Both the position numbers and the translations under genes were made by a program. Below, piece after piece: positions 35,489 through 44,615 of a DNA stretch of 64,000 nucleotides. The number at the start of each line of letters is the position of its first letter. Position 1 is the first letter of the stretch. The notes below the pieces were generated by a model, which did no database searches, was not told where the DNA came from, and was given only the letters and a program-made list of their open reading frames with translations. Origin of the DNA: Arthrobacter sp. V1I9 (GTDB taxonomy: Bacteria; Actinomycetota; Actinomycetes; Actinomycetales; Micrococcaceae); NCBI RefSeq assembly GCF_030817075.1, contig NZ_JAUSYU010000001.1, forward strand, positions 2,666,001-2,730,000, given 5' to 3'.

Positions 35489-36547
35489 CTAGAAGTCGTA
35501 CTGGTCGATGTTCTGGGCGTTGAAGACGGTCGGCGGGCCAACAATCACCACGCCGCCTTCTTCAACCGTGCGGTCCCCCAACTTCCCTGCAGTAAACTTG
35601 TCGCCCGCGGCGCCGGTAATCTTTCCCTCCACAAGGGCCTTACCGGCGAACGCCGCGACGTAGCCGAGCTGGGCCGGGTCCCAGAGCGCAAACTCCTTGA
35701 CGGTGCCGTCCTTGACGAACGGCCGCATCTCGTTGGGCAGCCCCAGCCCGGTCAGCGCCACCTTGCCCTTGTACGCCGAGGTGGAAAGGTACCGGGCGGT
35801 GGCGGCGATACCAACGGTGGTGGGTGAAATGATGCCCTTCAGGTTCGGGTGTGCCTGCAGCAGGCCCTGGGCTTCCTGGAACGACTTGGTGTCGTCGTCG
35901 TCGCCGTAGACCTTGGCCACCAGCTTGATGTCCTTGTAGGCCGGGTTGGAGGCCAAATCCTCCTCCATGAACTTGATCCACTCGTTCTGGTTGGTGGCGT
36001 TTGCCGTGGCGGAGAGGATGGCGATTTCGCCGGAGCCGCCGATCTGCTCGGCGATCAGCTTCGTCTGGATCAGTGCCACTTCCTTGGCCACCACCTGGCT
36101 GATGAACACGTCACGGCAGTCCGGGTTGGCGTCGGAGTCGAACGCAACGATCTTGGCTCCGGCTGAGCGGGCCTCGCCCAAAGCCGTGCAGACGGCGTCG
36201 GGATCGTTGGCGGCGATGACGATGACGTTGGTGCCGGCCTGGGTTTCGGCGTTGATGAACGAGACCTGGCTGGAGGCCGACGCTTCGAGGGGGCCCACCA
36301 CCTGGGAGGAGGCGAAGCCGGCTTCCTGCGAGCCGTCCTTGCCGCCGCCGAGAACGACGTCGGTGTACGGGTTGTTCAACTGTTTGGGGATGAACGTGAT
36401 CTTCTGCTCCTCAACCGCGGCGGAGGTCTCCCCCGTTGTTCCGGAGCCGCCGCCGCAGGCCGTCAGGGCCATGGCCGCGGCCGCCGTGATGGCCACCAGC
36501 GGAACCAGTTGTGCTCGCCTGCCGGTGTTTTTTCGGTTCAACATCAT
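35489..36547 (-). CDS. rhaS: Rhamnose-type ABC transporter substrate-binding lipoprotein
   Basis: A 352-residue type 1 periplasmic-binding protein. The signal peptide ends in the lipobox LTAC (Cys at about residue 31), followed by a Gly/Ser linker. The ligand-binding core has FIPKQLNNPYTDVVLGGGKDG, GTNVIVIAANDPDAVCTAL and IVAFDSDANPDCRD, typical of the RhaS/autoinducer-2 group. It lies 28 nt after the second permease and supplies ligand specificity to the importer. Rhamnose is the best guess by family, not proven. Confidence 0.87.
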   Translation of the reverse strand: MMLNRKNTGRRAQLVPLVAITAAAAMALTACGGGSGTTGETSAAVEEQKITFIPKQLNNPYTDVVLGGGKDGSQEAGFASSQVVGPLEASASSQVSFINAETQAGTNVIVIAANDPDAVCTALGEARSAGAKIVAFDSDANPDCRDVFISQVVAKEVALIQTKLIAEQIGGSGEIAILSATANATNQNEWIKFMEEDLASNPAYKDIKLVAKVYGDDDDTKSFQEAQGLLQAHPNLKGIISPTTVGIAATARYLSTSAYKGKVALTGLGLPNEMRPFVKDGTVKEFALWDPAQLGYVAAFAGKALVEGKITGAAGDKFTAGKLGDRTVEEGGVVIVGPPTVFNAQNIDQYDF

Positions 36548-36575
36548 TGTTTTCCTTTTCCCTTGTGTGGTCGGT

Positions 36576-37661
36576 TCAGGGCGTGCTCCGGCTAAAGCTC
36601 TGCCGAACCCGCCGGTTGTGCTGCCATTCGCGGACGGCGGCGCCGATGCTTGGCGCCACCACGGAGAAGATGAGCAGCAGGCCGGTCACGGTGATGAGGA
36701 CGACGTCGGACACGCGTCCCAGGCGCAGGGCATAGTTCAGGCTGCCGATCAGCAGGACACCGGCAACCACGCCGGGAATGGTGCCCTTGCCGCCGAAGAT
36801 TGAGACACCACCGAGGAGCACGGCAGCGATGACGGCCAGTTCCAGCCCTGAGGCGTTATCGCTCCGGGCACTGGTGTAACGCAGTGTCCAGTAGATCCCG
36901 GCCAAGGCTGAGACCGCGCCGGAGGCAACGTAGAGCCAGAACTTGCTGCGCGCCACGTTGATGCCCACGAAGTTGGCCGCTTCCTTGCTGTAGCCCATCG
37001 CGTACAGCCCGCGCCCGAACGGCGTGAAATGCAGCAGGATGCCGAAGAACACCATGATGAGTACGACGCCGATCATCACCGTGGGGATGCCGGTGGCACC
37101 GAGCTTGGAGGTGAAGAAGGCTGTCAGGGGGCGGGGGAAGTTGGCTACTGCATTGTCCCCGATGACCACCAGCGCAAGGCCGCGGAAGAGGGCCAGCGTG
37201 CCGATGGTGACGGCCAGTGAGGGCAGGCCAAGGACGGCGATCAGGAAGCCGTTGAACATGCCGGCCGCTATTCCCGCCAGCAGGCAGAGGGCCAGCACCA
37301 GCCAGATATCCAGGCCGGCCGCCCAGAGTACGCCCATCAGGGCGCTGGTCAGCCCGGCGATGCTCGCGACTGAGAGGTCGATTTCTCCGGTGACGATGAT
37401 GAGCGTCATGGGCATTGCGATCAGCAGGACCGGGATGACATCCAGCAGCAGGAAGCCCGTAGTTACCGGCGAGGCGAAGCGCGGAATAGCGATCGTGGCG
37501 TAGATCAGGAAAGCCAGGAGTGCATAGATGGTGATGGCGTCCCTGCTGGCCAGGATCCGCGCAGCACCCGTCCGGCCTTTCGGTTCGGTGGCCAGCGGCT
37601 TGGTGCTGTCAGCAACGGGCATGGCTGGGGAGGTGCTGCTGGGAGTAGTGGTCTCAGACAT
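36576..37661 (-). CDS. rhaQ: Rhamnose-type ABC transporter permease (second)
   Basis: A 361-residue inner-membrane permease of the RbsC/RhaQ family with about ten helices. It carries the characteristic ITGEIDLSVASIAGLTSALMG-like segment (shown here as VTGEIDLSVASIAGL) and the C-terminal AAVLLGGVSIFGGKGTIPG, where coupling to the ATPase occurs. Its start overlaps the end of the other permease by 8 nt, so translation is coupled. It forms a heterodimer with the upstream gene product. Confidence 0.9.
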   Translation of the reverse strand: MSETTTPSSTSPAMPVADSTKPLATEPKGRTGAARILASRDAITIYALLAFLIYATIAIPRFASPVTTGFLLLDVIPVLLIAMPMTLIIVTGEIDLSVASIAGLTSALMGVLWAAGLDIWLVLALCLLAGIAAGMFNGFLIAVLGLPSLAVTIGTLALFRGLALVVIGDNAVANFPRPLTAFFTSKLGATGIPTVMIGVVLIMVFFGILLHFTPFGRGLYAMGYSKEAANFVGINVARSKFWLYVASGAVSALAGIYWTLRYTSARSDNASGLELAVIAAVLLGGVSIFGGKGTIPGVVAGVLLIGSLNYALRLGRVSDVVLITVTGLLLIFSVVAPSIGAAVREWQHNRRVRQSFSRSTP

Positions 37662-38703
37662 TCCGCGCCTCGCTTATCCGCAGTTTCCTGGCCGTCCTCA
37701 GGCTGGCCAGGCGGTCAATGACGATGGCCGTGAGGATCAGGATGCCCACGATGGCCTGCTGCCAGAACTTGTCCACCCGGAGGGCTGTCAGGGAACTGGT
37801 GATGGTGGTCAGCAGCAGGGCTCCGAGGGCCGCGCCGGCAACCGTCCCGCTGCCCCCGAAGATGGCTACCCCGCCCACTACCGCGGCGGCCACCACATCC
37901 AGTTCCATCCCGGTCCCGGTGGTGGCGCCGACAGAGTTGAAGCGGCTGGCGTAGAGCACTCCGGCAAGGCCGGCGAGGGCTCCGTTGGCGAGGAAGGCCA
38001 GGAACACCCGTTTGGAAACCTTGATGCCGAGGACCTTCGCCGCTTCCGGGTCCGAGCCGATGGCGTACAGGTCCCGGCCGGGACGGGTGCCGGCCATGTA
38101 CACCGCAACCGCCGCCACCACAGCTATGGCCAGCAAGGTGATGATCGGAAAGCCCAGGACGGTGTCCACGGACAAGGCTCCAAAGGCCTCCGGCCGGTCC
38201 CCGGCAAAGTACTGCTTGCCGCCGGCCCAGGCGTTGTTCAGGCCGCGGAATACATAAAGGGTGCCCAGGGTGATGACCAGCGCCGGCACTTTGGCCACGG
38301 TGACCAGGAAGCCGTTGACCATTCCGAGCAGGGCGCCGAAAGCCATCCCGAGGAGCAGGACCGCCACGATGGGAAGGCCGGGCATTGCGGCGAAAATCGA
38401 CCCCGTGCCGAAAGCCACCAGGCCCAGCATGGAGCCGACGGACAAATCGATGTTCCGCGTAATGATAAGCAGGGTTTGCCCGGCCGCCAGGATGACGATG
38501 ATGGTGGCGTTGAGGAGCAGGTCCTTGATTCCCTGCGGGGACAGGAACAGCGGATTGTTCAGGAAAGTGACCAGCACCAGCAGCGCCAGGGCAATCAGGA
38601 CTGGGAGTTCACGCAGCCTCAACAACGAGCCGAACCCGCCGCTGCCGCCGCCGGCGCGGCCCGCCGTCGTGCCTCTTTCCTCGTGCTTCACGGTGGAACT
38701 CAT
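37654..38703 (-). CDS. rhaP: Rhamnose-type ABC transporter permease (first)
   Basis: A 349-residue permease, homologous to the next gene, with ITRNIDLSVGSMLGLVAFG near residue 90 and AAAVVGGVAIFGGSGTVAG near the C-terminus. Its ATG directly follows the ATPase stop with no gap. The two permeases form the transmembrane channel of the rhamnose-type importer. Confidence 0.9.
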   Translation of the reverse strand: MSSTVKHEERGTTAGRAGGGSGGFGSLLRLRELPVLIALALLVLVTFLNNPLFLSPQGIKDLLLNATIIVILAAGQTLLIITRNIDLSVGSMLGLVAFGTGSIFAAMPGLPIVAVLLLGMAFGALLGMVNGFLVTVAKVPALVITLGTLYVFRGLNNAWAGGKQYFAGDRPEAFGALSVDTVLGFPIITLLAIAVVAAVAVYMAGTRPGRDLYAIGSDPEAAKVLGIKVSKRVFLAFLANGALAGLAGVLYASRFNSVGATTGTGMELDVVAAAVVGGVAIFGGSGTVAGAALGALLLTTITSSLTALRVDKFWQQAIVGILILTAIVIDRLASLRTARKLRISEARNV

Positions 38704-40251
38704 TTACGCAACTCCTGCCGGGGAGGTGGCCGCATGCATTACCGATTCGGGGTCCGCGTCCGCCCTGTCCAGCTGGGCGGTGATCCGGCCCTCCCGCATC
38801 ACCAGGACACGGTCTGCCATCCCCAGGACTTCCGGCAGCTCGGAGGAGATCATCAGGATGGCCAAGCCGTGGCCGGCGAGGTCGGAGATGAGTCGGTGCA
38901 CCTCGCTCTTGGTGCCCACGTCGATGCCGCGCGTCGGTTCGTCGATGATGAGCAGCTTGGGGTCAGTTGCCAGCCACTTGGCCAGCACCACCTTTTGCTG
39001 GTTACCGCCGGAAAGCGTGGAGACGGCGTGCTCCTGGGAGCCGGCTTTGACCTGCAGCCGTTTGCTCCACTCCTTCGCGGCCGCGCGTTCCTTTCCGCCG
39101 TTGATGAGCCCGGCCGTCACAAACTTGTTCCGCAACGTAAGCGTCACGTTCCGTGCCACCGACAGGTTCATCACCAGGCCCTGCTTGCGCCGGTCCTCCG
39201 GGACAAAGCCCAGGCCAGCGGCGATGGCGGCCCGGGGGTTCCGGGCCTTCAGCGGCTTTCCCTCCACCCGGATCTGCCCGGAGTCGTAGGGGTCGATGCC
39301 AAACACCGCGCGGGCCACCTCGGTCCTGCCGGCGCCCACCAGGCCCGCGAGGGCAACAATTTCACCGGCACGGACCTCAAAGCTGATGTCCCGGAAAACC
39401 CCCCACCTGCTGAGCCCGTCAACTTCCAGGACCGTGTGGCTGATCTCCGCCTCGGCCTTGGGGAACAGCGTTCCGATGTCCCGGCCCACCATTTCGCGGA
39501 CGATCTTTTCCACGGTGGTCCCGGCGGTTTGGTGTGTTGCGATGTAGCGGCCGTCCCGCATCACGGTGATCCGGTCACAGAGATCAAAAACCTCATCAAA
39601 GCGGTGTGAGATGAACAGGATTCCGGTCCCCTTGTCCCGCAACGCCCGGGCCACGGCGAAAAGCCTGTCCACTTCCACCCCGCTGAGCGCGGCAGTAGGT
39701 TCGTCCATGACCAGTACCTTGGCGTCGAGCGAAATGGCCTTGGCGATCTCGATAATCTGCTGGTCCGCAATGGAAAGCCCCTCCGCAACCCGGGATGGGT
39801 CAATGGGCACACCCAGCCGCTCGAACAGTTCGGTGGCCTGCCGCCTCATCTCGGGACGGCTGATCAGGCGGGACCGGCCTTTTGGCTGCCGGCCGATGAA
39901 GATGTTTTCTGCCACCGTGAGGTCCGGGAACAGCGTGGGCTCCTGGTAGATGACGGAGATTCCGGCGGCCTTGCTCTCCGCCACGCTCCGAAAGTGGACG
40001 GGCTCACCGCTGAGCCTGAAGTCCCCCGAGTCCGGGTGGTAAAGCCCGGCGAGGATCTTCACGAGGGTGGACTTTCCGGCACCGTTCTCCCCCACGAGCG
40101 CGTGGATTTCCCCGGCCCGGATTTCCACCGTGCCATCGGCAAGGGCCACCACGGGGCCGAAGGTCTTGGCCGCCCCGGTCAGCGAAAGCACGGGCCCGCC
40201 GCGCTGGATCCCTTGTCCGGGCTCCGGAGGATTACTGCGTTCTTGCTGCAT
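38704..40251 (-). CDS. rhaT: Rhamnose-type ABC transporter ATP-binding protein
   Basis: About 515 residues with two ABC cassettes. The first has Walker [10 protein letters not shown] and Walker B VLVMDEPTAALS; the second has the signature LSGGNQQKV and [12 protein letters not shown] with a degenerate Walker A (LAGLVGAGRTE), normal for the family. I start it at ATG 40251. The ATG at 40299 lies inside the operator and the frame farther upstream crosses the promoter. It is the first gene of a five-gene leftward operon. Confidence 0.92.
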   Translation of the reverse strand: MQQERSNPPEPGQGIQRGGPVLSLTGAAKTFGPVVALADGTVEIRAGEIHALVGENGAGKSTLVKILAGLYHPDSGDFRLSGEPVHFRSVAESKAAGISVIYQEPTLFPDLTVAENIFIGRQPKGRSRLISRPEMRRQATELFERLGVPIDPSRVAEGLSIADQQIIEIAKAISLDAKVLVMDEPTAALSGVEVDRLFAVARALRDKGTGILFISHRFDEVFDLCDRITVMRDGRYIATHQTAGTTVEKIVREMVGRDIGTLFPKAEAEISHTVLEVDGLSRWGVFRDISFEVRAGEIVALAGLVGAGRTEVARAVFGIDPYDSGQIRVEGKPLKARNPRAAIAAGLGFVPEDRRKQGLVMNLSVARNVTLTLRNKFVTAGLINGGKERAAAKEWSKRLQVKAGSQEHAVSTLSGGNQQKVVLAKWLATDPKLLIIDEPTRGIDVGTKSEVHRLISDLAGHGLAILMISSELPEVLGMADRVLVMREGRITAQLDRADADPESVMHAATSPAGVA

Positions 40252-40286
40252 AAATGAACCGCGTCTCTGAGGTTTACGCTCGCCAA

Positions 40287-40298
40287 TGAATCGTTTCA
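40287..40298. promoter_or_regulatory. LacI-type operator of the rhamnose-type operon
   Basis: TGAATCGTTTCA is a near-perfect palindrome with the central CG typical of LacI/GalR operators (half sites TGAAAC and TGAATC). It is about 36 bp upstream of the ATPase start and just downstream of the predicted transcription start. No LacI gene lies nearby in the window. Confidence 0.7.
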
Positions 40299-40317
40299 TG
40301 CCGTCCAAGTGATCTGA

Positions 40318-40347
40318 ATCATAAATCCGGCACAACAGCAGGGTCAA
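40318..40347 (-). promoter_or_regulatory. Promoter of the rhamnose-type ABC operon
   Basis: On the minus strand, TTGACC (40347-40342) and TATGAT (40323-40318) are separated by 18 nt. Transcription would start near 40310, directly ahead of the LacI-type operator. Confidence 0.7.
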
Positions 40348-40491
40348 TAGAACTTCCCGCTGCCGCAGCATTCGTGATTGATCCGTGTTCGTGGTGCCGG
40401 CGCCAGTGCTGTTGTTTCCCAAACCTTTCCCCCGTCGTCACATCCGGTCCCCCGCGCGGCAACACCGTGCGCCCACCGTGGAGGGGTGAGG

Positions 40492-41700
40492 ATGGCAATT
40501 GTTGCTGAATCATTCCTGCCACTGATGAATGGCGTAACGCACTCCATCCTGCGTGTGCTGGAACACCTCGAGGACCGGGGCGACGAGGTCCTGGTGATCG
40601 CGCCCTCCACGCTGGACGGGGAAGCTCCGGGCCGTGTCAAGGGCGCCGAGATCCACCGGCTGCCTGCTGTTCCGCTTGCCGGTTACACAAACGTCCGGGT
40701 GGCGATGGGCGGTGTGTACCGGGTCAAGCGAATCCTTGCCGACTACGCACCGGACGTCGTCCACCTGGCATCGCCGTTCGTCCTGGGCTGGCGCGCCGCC
40801 CAGGCTGCCCGCCAGTTGGGCCTCCCCACCGTGGCCATCTACCAGACCGAAGTTCCCAGCTACGCGGCCCGGTACGGTGTCCCGTTCCTGGAGAACTGGG
40901 CCTGGAACCGCGTGGAAAACATCCACCTCCTCGCCAGCCGCACCCTGGTGCCTTCCACGTTCGCGCTGAACCAGTTGCGCGGCCGCGGCATCCCGAGGGT
41001 GCGGATGTGGCGCCGGGGCGTGGACACGGAGCGCTTTTCCCCGGAGAAGCGCGACGACGGGTGGCGGGCTTCCGTAGCTCCAGGCGGTGAGCGGATCATC
41101 GGTTATGTGGGCCGGCTGGCCGTGGAGAAGCAGGTGGAGGACCTGGCTGCCCTGGCGGGGATCCCCGGCACCAGGCTGGTGATTGTGGGTGACGGACCCC
41201 AGCGGGCGGTACTGGGGGAAGCCTTGCCGGACGCAGTGTTCACCGGGTTCCTGGCCGGCGAGGAACTGGCACGCGCTGTGGCGTCCTTTGACCTGTTCGT
41301 CCATCCCGGCGAGTTCGAGACCTTCTGCCAGACCATCCAGGAGGCCATGGCGTCGGGTGTGCCGGTGGTGGCCACGGGCCGCGGCGGGCCACTGGACCTG
41401 GTGGAGAACTCCCGGACGGGATGGCTCTACGAACCCGGGGACCTGTCCGGAATGCGCTCCCATGTCCTGGACCTGATGGGCGACGACGCCAAGCGCCGCG
41501 CATTCGCCGCAACGGCACATGCGTCGGTGCAGGACAAAACGTGGCCGGCCCTCTGCGCACAGCTGGTCCGCCACTACGAACAGGTGATGGCACTGGCGCC
41601 AGTCCAGCCTTCACCGGGTGCCCTCACCCAGCAAGCTCGATCGAAGCACCCTGCCGACGTGGGCCCAGGCTCAACCACCATCGAAGGAGCGGGACCATGA
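40492..41700 (+). CDS. GT4-family glycosyltransferase (mannosyltransferase MgtA-like)
   Basis: A 402-residue GT-B glycosyltransferase. The N-terminus reads MAIVAESFLPLMNGVTHSI; the donor-binding half has the retaining EX7E motif (ETFCQTIQE) near residue 280 and VATGRGGPLDLVE. It resembles GDP-mannose-dependent alpha-mannosyltransferases used for actinobacterial glycolipids. The start at 40492 has GGAGG 7 nt upstream. Its TGA overlaps the ATG of the following UDP-sugar dehydrogenase (ATGA), so the two are coupled and may serve one envelope polysaccharide or glycolipid pathway. Confidence 0.88.
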   Translation: MAIVAESFLPLMNGVTHSILRVLEHLEDRGDEVLVIAPSTLDGEAPGRVKGAEIHRLPAVPLAGYTNVRVAMGGVYRVKRILADYAPDVVHLASPFVLGWRAAQAARQLGLPTVAIYQTEVPSYAARYGVPFLENWAWNRVENIHLLASRTLVPSTFALNQLRGRGIPRVRMWRRGVDTERFSPEKRDDGWRASVAPGGERIIGYVGRLAVEKQVEDLAALAGIPGTRLVIVGDGPQRAVLGEALPDAVFTGFLAGEELARAVASFDLFVHPGEFETFCQTIQEAMASGVPVVATGRGGPLDLVENSRTGWLYEPGDLSGMRSHVLDLMGDDAKRRAFAATAHASVQDKTWPALCAQLVRHYEQVMALAPVQPSPGALTQQARSKHPADVGPGSTTIEGAGP

Positions 41701-43075
41701 AGATTTCCGTGATCGGCTGCGGCTACCTTGGCGCGGTACACGCCGCCACGCTGGCGTCCATGGGCCACACCGTGGTGGGCATCGACGTCGACCCGGGCAA
41801 GGTGGAGCAGCTGGCACGCGGCGCGGCCCCGTTCCACGAGCCCGGGCTGGACGAACTGCTGCAGGACGGGCTGTCCACCGGCAGGCTCACTTTCGCCGCG
41901 ACGGCGGCTGCCGCCAAGGACGCACAGGTGCACTTCCTGTGCGTGGGCACGCCGCAGCACAAAACGTCCGACGCCGCCGACCTTACCTACCTGGTCTCCG
42001 CCGCGGAGGCGCTGCTGCCTCACCTGGCGGCGGGCGCCGTCGTCGTCGGAAAATCCACGGTGCCGGTGGGCACAGTGGACATGCTCCGCGGCCTGCTGGG
42101 CGCGCGGCCGGACGTGCTGCTGGGCTGGAACCCCGAGTTCCTCCGGCAGGGCACCGCAGTCAAGGATTCCCTGGTGCCGGACCGGCTGGTCTATGGCGTG
42201 GACGGCGGCCGTGCCGCTGCGTTCAACCCCGCGGACGGAAGCGCCCCTCGGTGTCACGGCCGCTTTGGACGCCGTCTACGAACCCCTGCTCGCGGCCGGG
42301 ATTCCGCGGCTGGTCTGCAACTTCGCCACCGCAGAACTTATCAAATCAGCGGCGAACGCCTACCTCGCCACCAAAGTCAGCTTCATCAACGCCATGGCGG
42401 AGCTGTGCGACGCGTCGGGCGCGGACGTGGCAGAACTGGGCGAGGCGATGGGCATGGATCCGCGTATCGGCGGGCGGTACCTACATGCCGGGCTCGGGTT
42501 CGGGGGCGGCTGCCTGCCAAAGGACATCCGCAGCTTCCGGTCCCAGGCCTCAGCGCTCGGCGTCAACGCAGTGGATGACTGGATGCGGCTGGTGGACACT
42601 GTGAACCTGGCCAGCGCGAGCGCACCGTCGGCCTTGCCGTGGAGCTCTGCGGCGGCAGCCTGGCCGGGCGCTCCCTGACAGTGCTGGGCGCATCATTCAA
42701 ACCGGACACGGACGACACCGGGACTCTCCCGCCTTTGACGTTGCCGACCGCCTGGCCGCTGCCGGCGCGCATGTAACCGTCACCGACCCCAAAGCAGTCA
42801 ACCACGCCTGGCGGCGCTACCCCCGCCTTCGGTTCGAGGCTTGCACCGGGCGGGCGCTCGAAGGCGCCGAACTGGTGTTACTCCTGACCGAGTGGGACGA
42901 GTACCGCCAGTTTTCGCCGGCCGTTGCGGGCAGACTGGTACGACGCCGGGTGGTGCTGGACGCGCGCAACGCGCTGGACGCGGGGGCGTGGCAGGCGGAA
43001 GGCTGGGTGGTGCGCGGCCTCGGCACAGGAAGCGCCGATGTCCAGGCTTTGGAACGGGCCCTCCCCCGGATTTAG
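41697..43075 (+). pseudogene. UDP-glucose/GDP-mannose 6-dehydrogenase, three frameshifts
   Basis: The enzyme oxidises a nucleotide sugar to the uronate. Reading three frames in turn gives a full protein: the NAD domain from MKISVIGCGYLGAVHAATLA to AAAFNPAD; the middle from APLGVTAALDAVYEPLL with ELIKSAANAYLATKVSF and catalytic Cys in GFGGGCLPKD; and the C-terminal domain to ADVQALERALPRI. The frame changes at about 42235-42239 (one extra base), 42607-42612 (one missing) and 42716-42722 (one missing). All lie in short G/C runs and no other damage is seen, so sequencing error and recent decay are both possible. Its end overlaps the HAD gene by 4 nt. Confidence 0.82.
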
Positions 43076-43938
43076 TTCAGGAGCCCAAGCTCGGCGAAGG
43101 CGAGCGCCACACCGTTTCCGGCAGGTCCCGCAGTGAGCATGTCGGCGACCTCCAGCACCTTGGGGTGGCCGTCCTCCACAGCAATGCCAATGCCTGCGTA
43201 GACGAGCATTTCGATATCGTTGGCGCTGTCGCCGATGGCCACGATGTCTTCCCGCTTCAGGCCCAGGCGCTTCTCCACCACCTGGATGCCCACCGCCTTA
43301 TGGGTCCCGGCCATAAAGATCTCACCGGCGCGGTCGCCCAGGGCTGACAGGGAACTGGGGATCAGCCCCACCTCGGGGCCGAAGGCGTCCATCAGTTTCG
43401 TCAGTGGCACCGGCGAATCGAAGCAGGAGATCTTTGCGTAGGAGGCGGACCGCAGGTCATCGCCGTACTGCATGGGCCCCAGAATGTCCTCCAGTGGATC
43501 AACGTCCGTACTGAGAAGGCCGTCGTGCCGTGGGCGGCCGGCGAAGACGGGACCCAGCACCGTCCTCAGTCGCTGGTCCACACCGGTACGGCCATAGAGC
43601 GCCTCGGGTGCCTCGAGAATGTAGGCGGCGTCATGGGCGTCAAGGGTTTCCACGATGCGGGCTGCCACGTCGGGCTGGAAACGCGTGTCCTTGAGGACCT
43701 CTCCCCGGAGTTCCACGCGGGCGCCGGCACCGGTGATGACGCCGTCGAACCCTGCGTCAAGGATGTGTTCGGGGACCATGGACAGTGGCCGCCCTGTGCA
43801 AACGAAGACCAGGTGGCCCTTGCGGCGCGCTGCCCGCACGGCCTCGACATGGGCGTCAGGTGCCAGCCCGTGGTCCGCATAGGTCCCGTCGATATCGAGG
43901 AAGACGGCGCGTGGCCGGAGGGTGTGCTGGCTGGACAT
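43072..43938 (-). CDS. HAD-superfamily hydrolase, Cof type
   Basis: A 288-residue phosphatase. Motif I is FLDIDGTYADHG with the nucleophile Asp at about residue 15; motif II Thr is in VCTGRP; the conserved Lys region is KRLGLKREDIVAIGDSANDIEML, which also holds motif IV. The large cap domain is of the Cof/C2 type seen in sugar-phosphate and FMN phosphatases. The substrate is not evident. It converges on the dehydrogenase with a 4-nt overlap. Confidence 0.9.
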   Translation of the reverse strand: MSSQHTLRPRAVFLDIDGTYADHGLAPDAHVEAVRAARRKGHLVFVCTGRPLSMVPEHILDAGFDGVITGAGARVELRGEVLKDTRFQPDVAARIVETLDAHDAAYILEAPEALYGRTGVDQRLRTVLGPVFAGRPRHDGLLSTDVDPLEDILGPMQYGDDLRSASYAKISCFDSPVPLTKLMDAFGPEVGLIPSSLSALGDRAGEIFMAGTHKAVGIQVVEKRLGLKREDIVAIGDSANDIEMLVYAGIGIAVEDGHPKVLEVADMLTAGPAGNGVALAFAELGLLN

Positions 43939-44094
43939 GCCGGACTCCTAGGTAGGTGGCGGGACAGTCAACTCTATCGAAGAGCGTTCCCCCGCCGGAG
44001 TCCGCGGGGCCCGCCGTTGCCTTCCCAGCCGTGCGTGAGACCGCTTTTCATGCCGGCCAAACTGACAGTCATCCCGTGATAAATAAAGTCTTGA

Positions 44095-44111
44095 AGTGTG
44101 GTAACCACACT
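44095..44111. promoter_or_regulatory. 17-bp perfect palindrome upstream of the GlsB-like gene
   Basis: AGTGTGGT-A-ACCACACT is a perfect 8+1+8 palindrome 63 bp before the ATG. It sits in a 235-bp gap and is a good candidate repressor site; the protein is unknown. Confidence 0.55.
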
Positions 44112-44173
44112 GCTTGAATTATGGAACCGGAAATGGGGGCCCGGCACAACTTAACTAATTAAGGAGTGACAGC

Positions 44174-44443
44174 ATGGGCATTCTAGGATTTCTCATTTTG
44201 GGCCTGATCGCCGGAGCTATTGCGAAGGCCATCCTGCCAGGCCGACAGGGCGGAGGCTGGGTAGTCACCATGATCCTCGGCGTTGTTGGCGCCATTCTGG
44301 GCGGCTGGATCGGCTCGCTGATTTTCGGTGGCGGGCTGGCTGAATTCTTCGATATCCGCACCTGGCTCCTGGCAATTCTGGGGGCGATTATCGTACTGCT
44401 TGTTTACGGGGCAGTCACCAACCGCAGCCACGGCCGCGTGTAG
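44174..44443 (+). CDS. GlsB/YeaQ/YmgE family (transglycosylase-associated) membrane protein
   Basis: An 89-residue protein with three membrane helices and the family signature: LGFLILGLIAGAIAKAILPG, then GGGWVVTMILGVVGAILGGWIG, then a final helix LLAILGAIIVLLVYG. Family members are induced by general stress. An AAGGAG site lies 8 nt before the ATG. It is monocistronic and followed by an intrinsic terminator. Confidence 0.93.
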   Translation: MGILGFLILGLIAGAIAKAILPGRQGGGWVVTMILGVVGAILGGWIGSLIFGGGLAEFFDIRTWLLAILGAIIVLLVYGAVTNRSHGRV

Positions 44444-44469
44444 CCGCAACACAAATGTCCAAAGGTTAG

Positions 44470-44499
44470 GCGCCGTTCTCCGCATGCGGAGGACGGCGC
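44470..44499 (+). terminator. Terminator after the GlsB-like gene
   Basis: GCGCCGT-TCTCCGC and GCGGAGG-ACGGCGC form a hairpin around AT, followed by TTT. It lies 27 nt after the stop codon. Confidence 0.85.
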
Positions 44500-44615
44500 T
44501 TTCGCGTGCCCTCCCACCGGCATGTCTCCAGCGCTCCCACCGGTGCGGTAAAACTACTTCCGCCGAAGCCATCTATTTCCTGCCTGGGCACTTTATGATG
44601 TGCGGGGGGTGTGAC

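Noticed and set aside
40252..40422. Longer N-terminus for the rhamnose-type ATPase
   Set aside because: The extension covers the -10/-35 promoter and LacI operator, and one candidate ATG is inside the operator itself.
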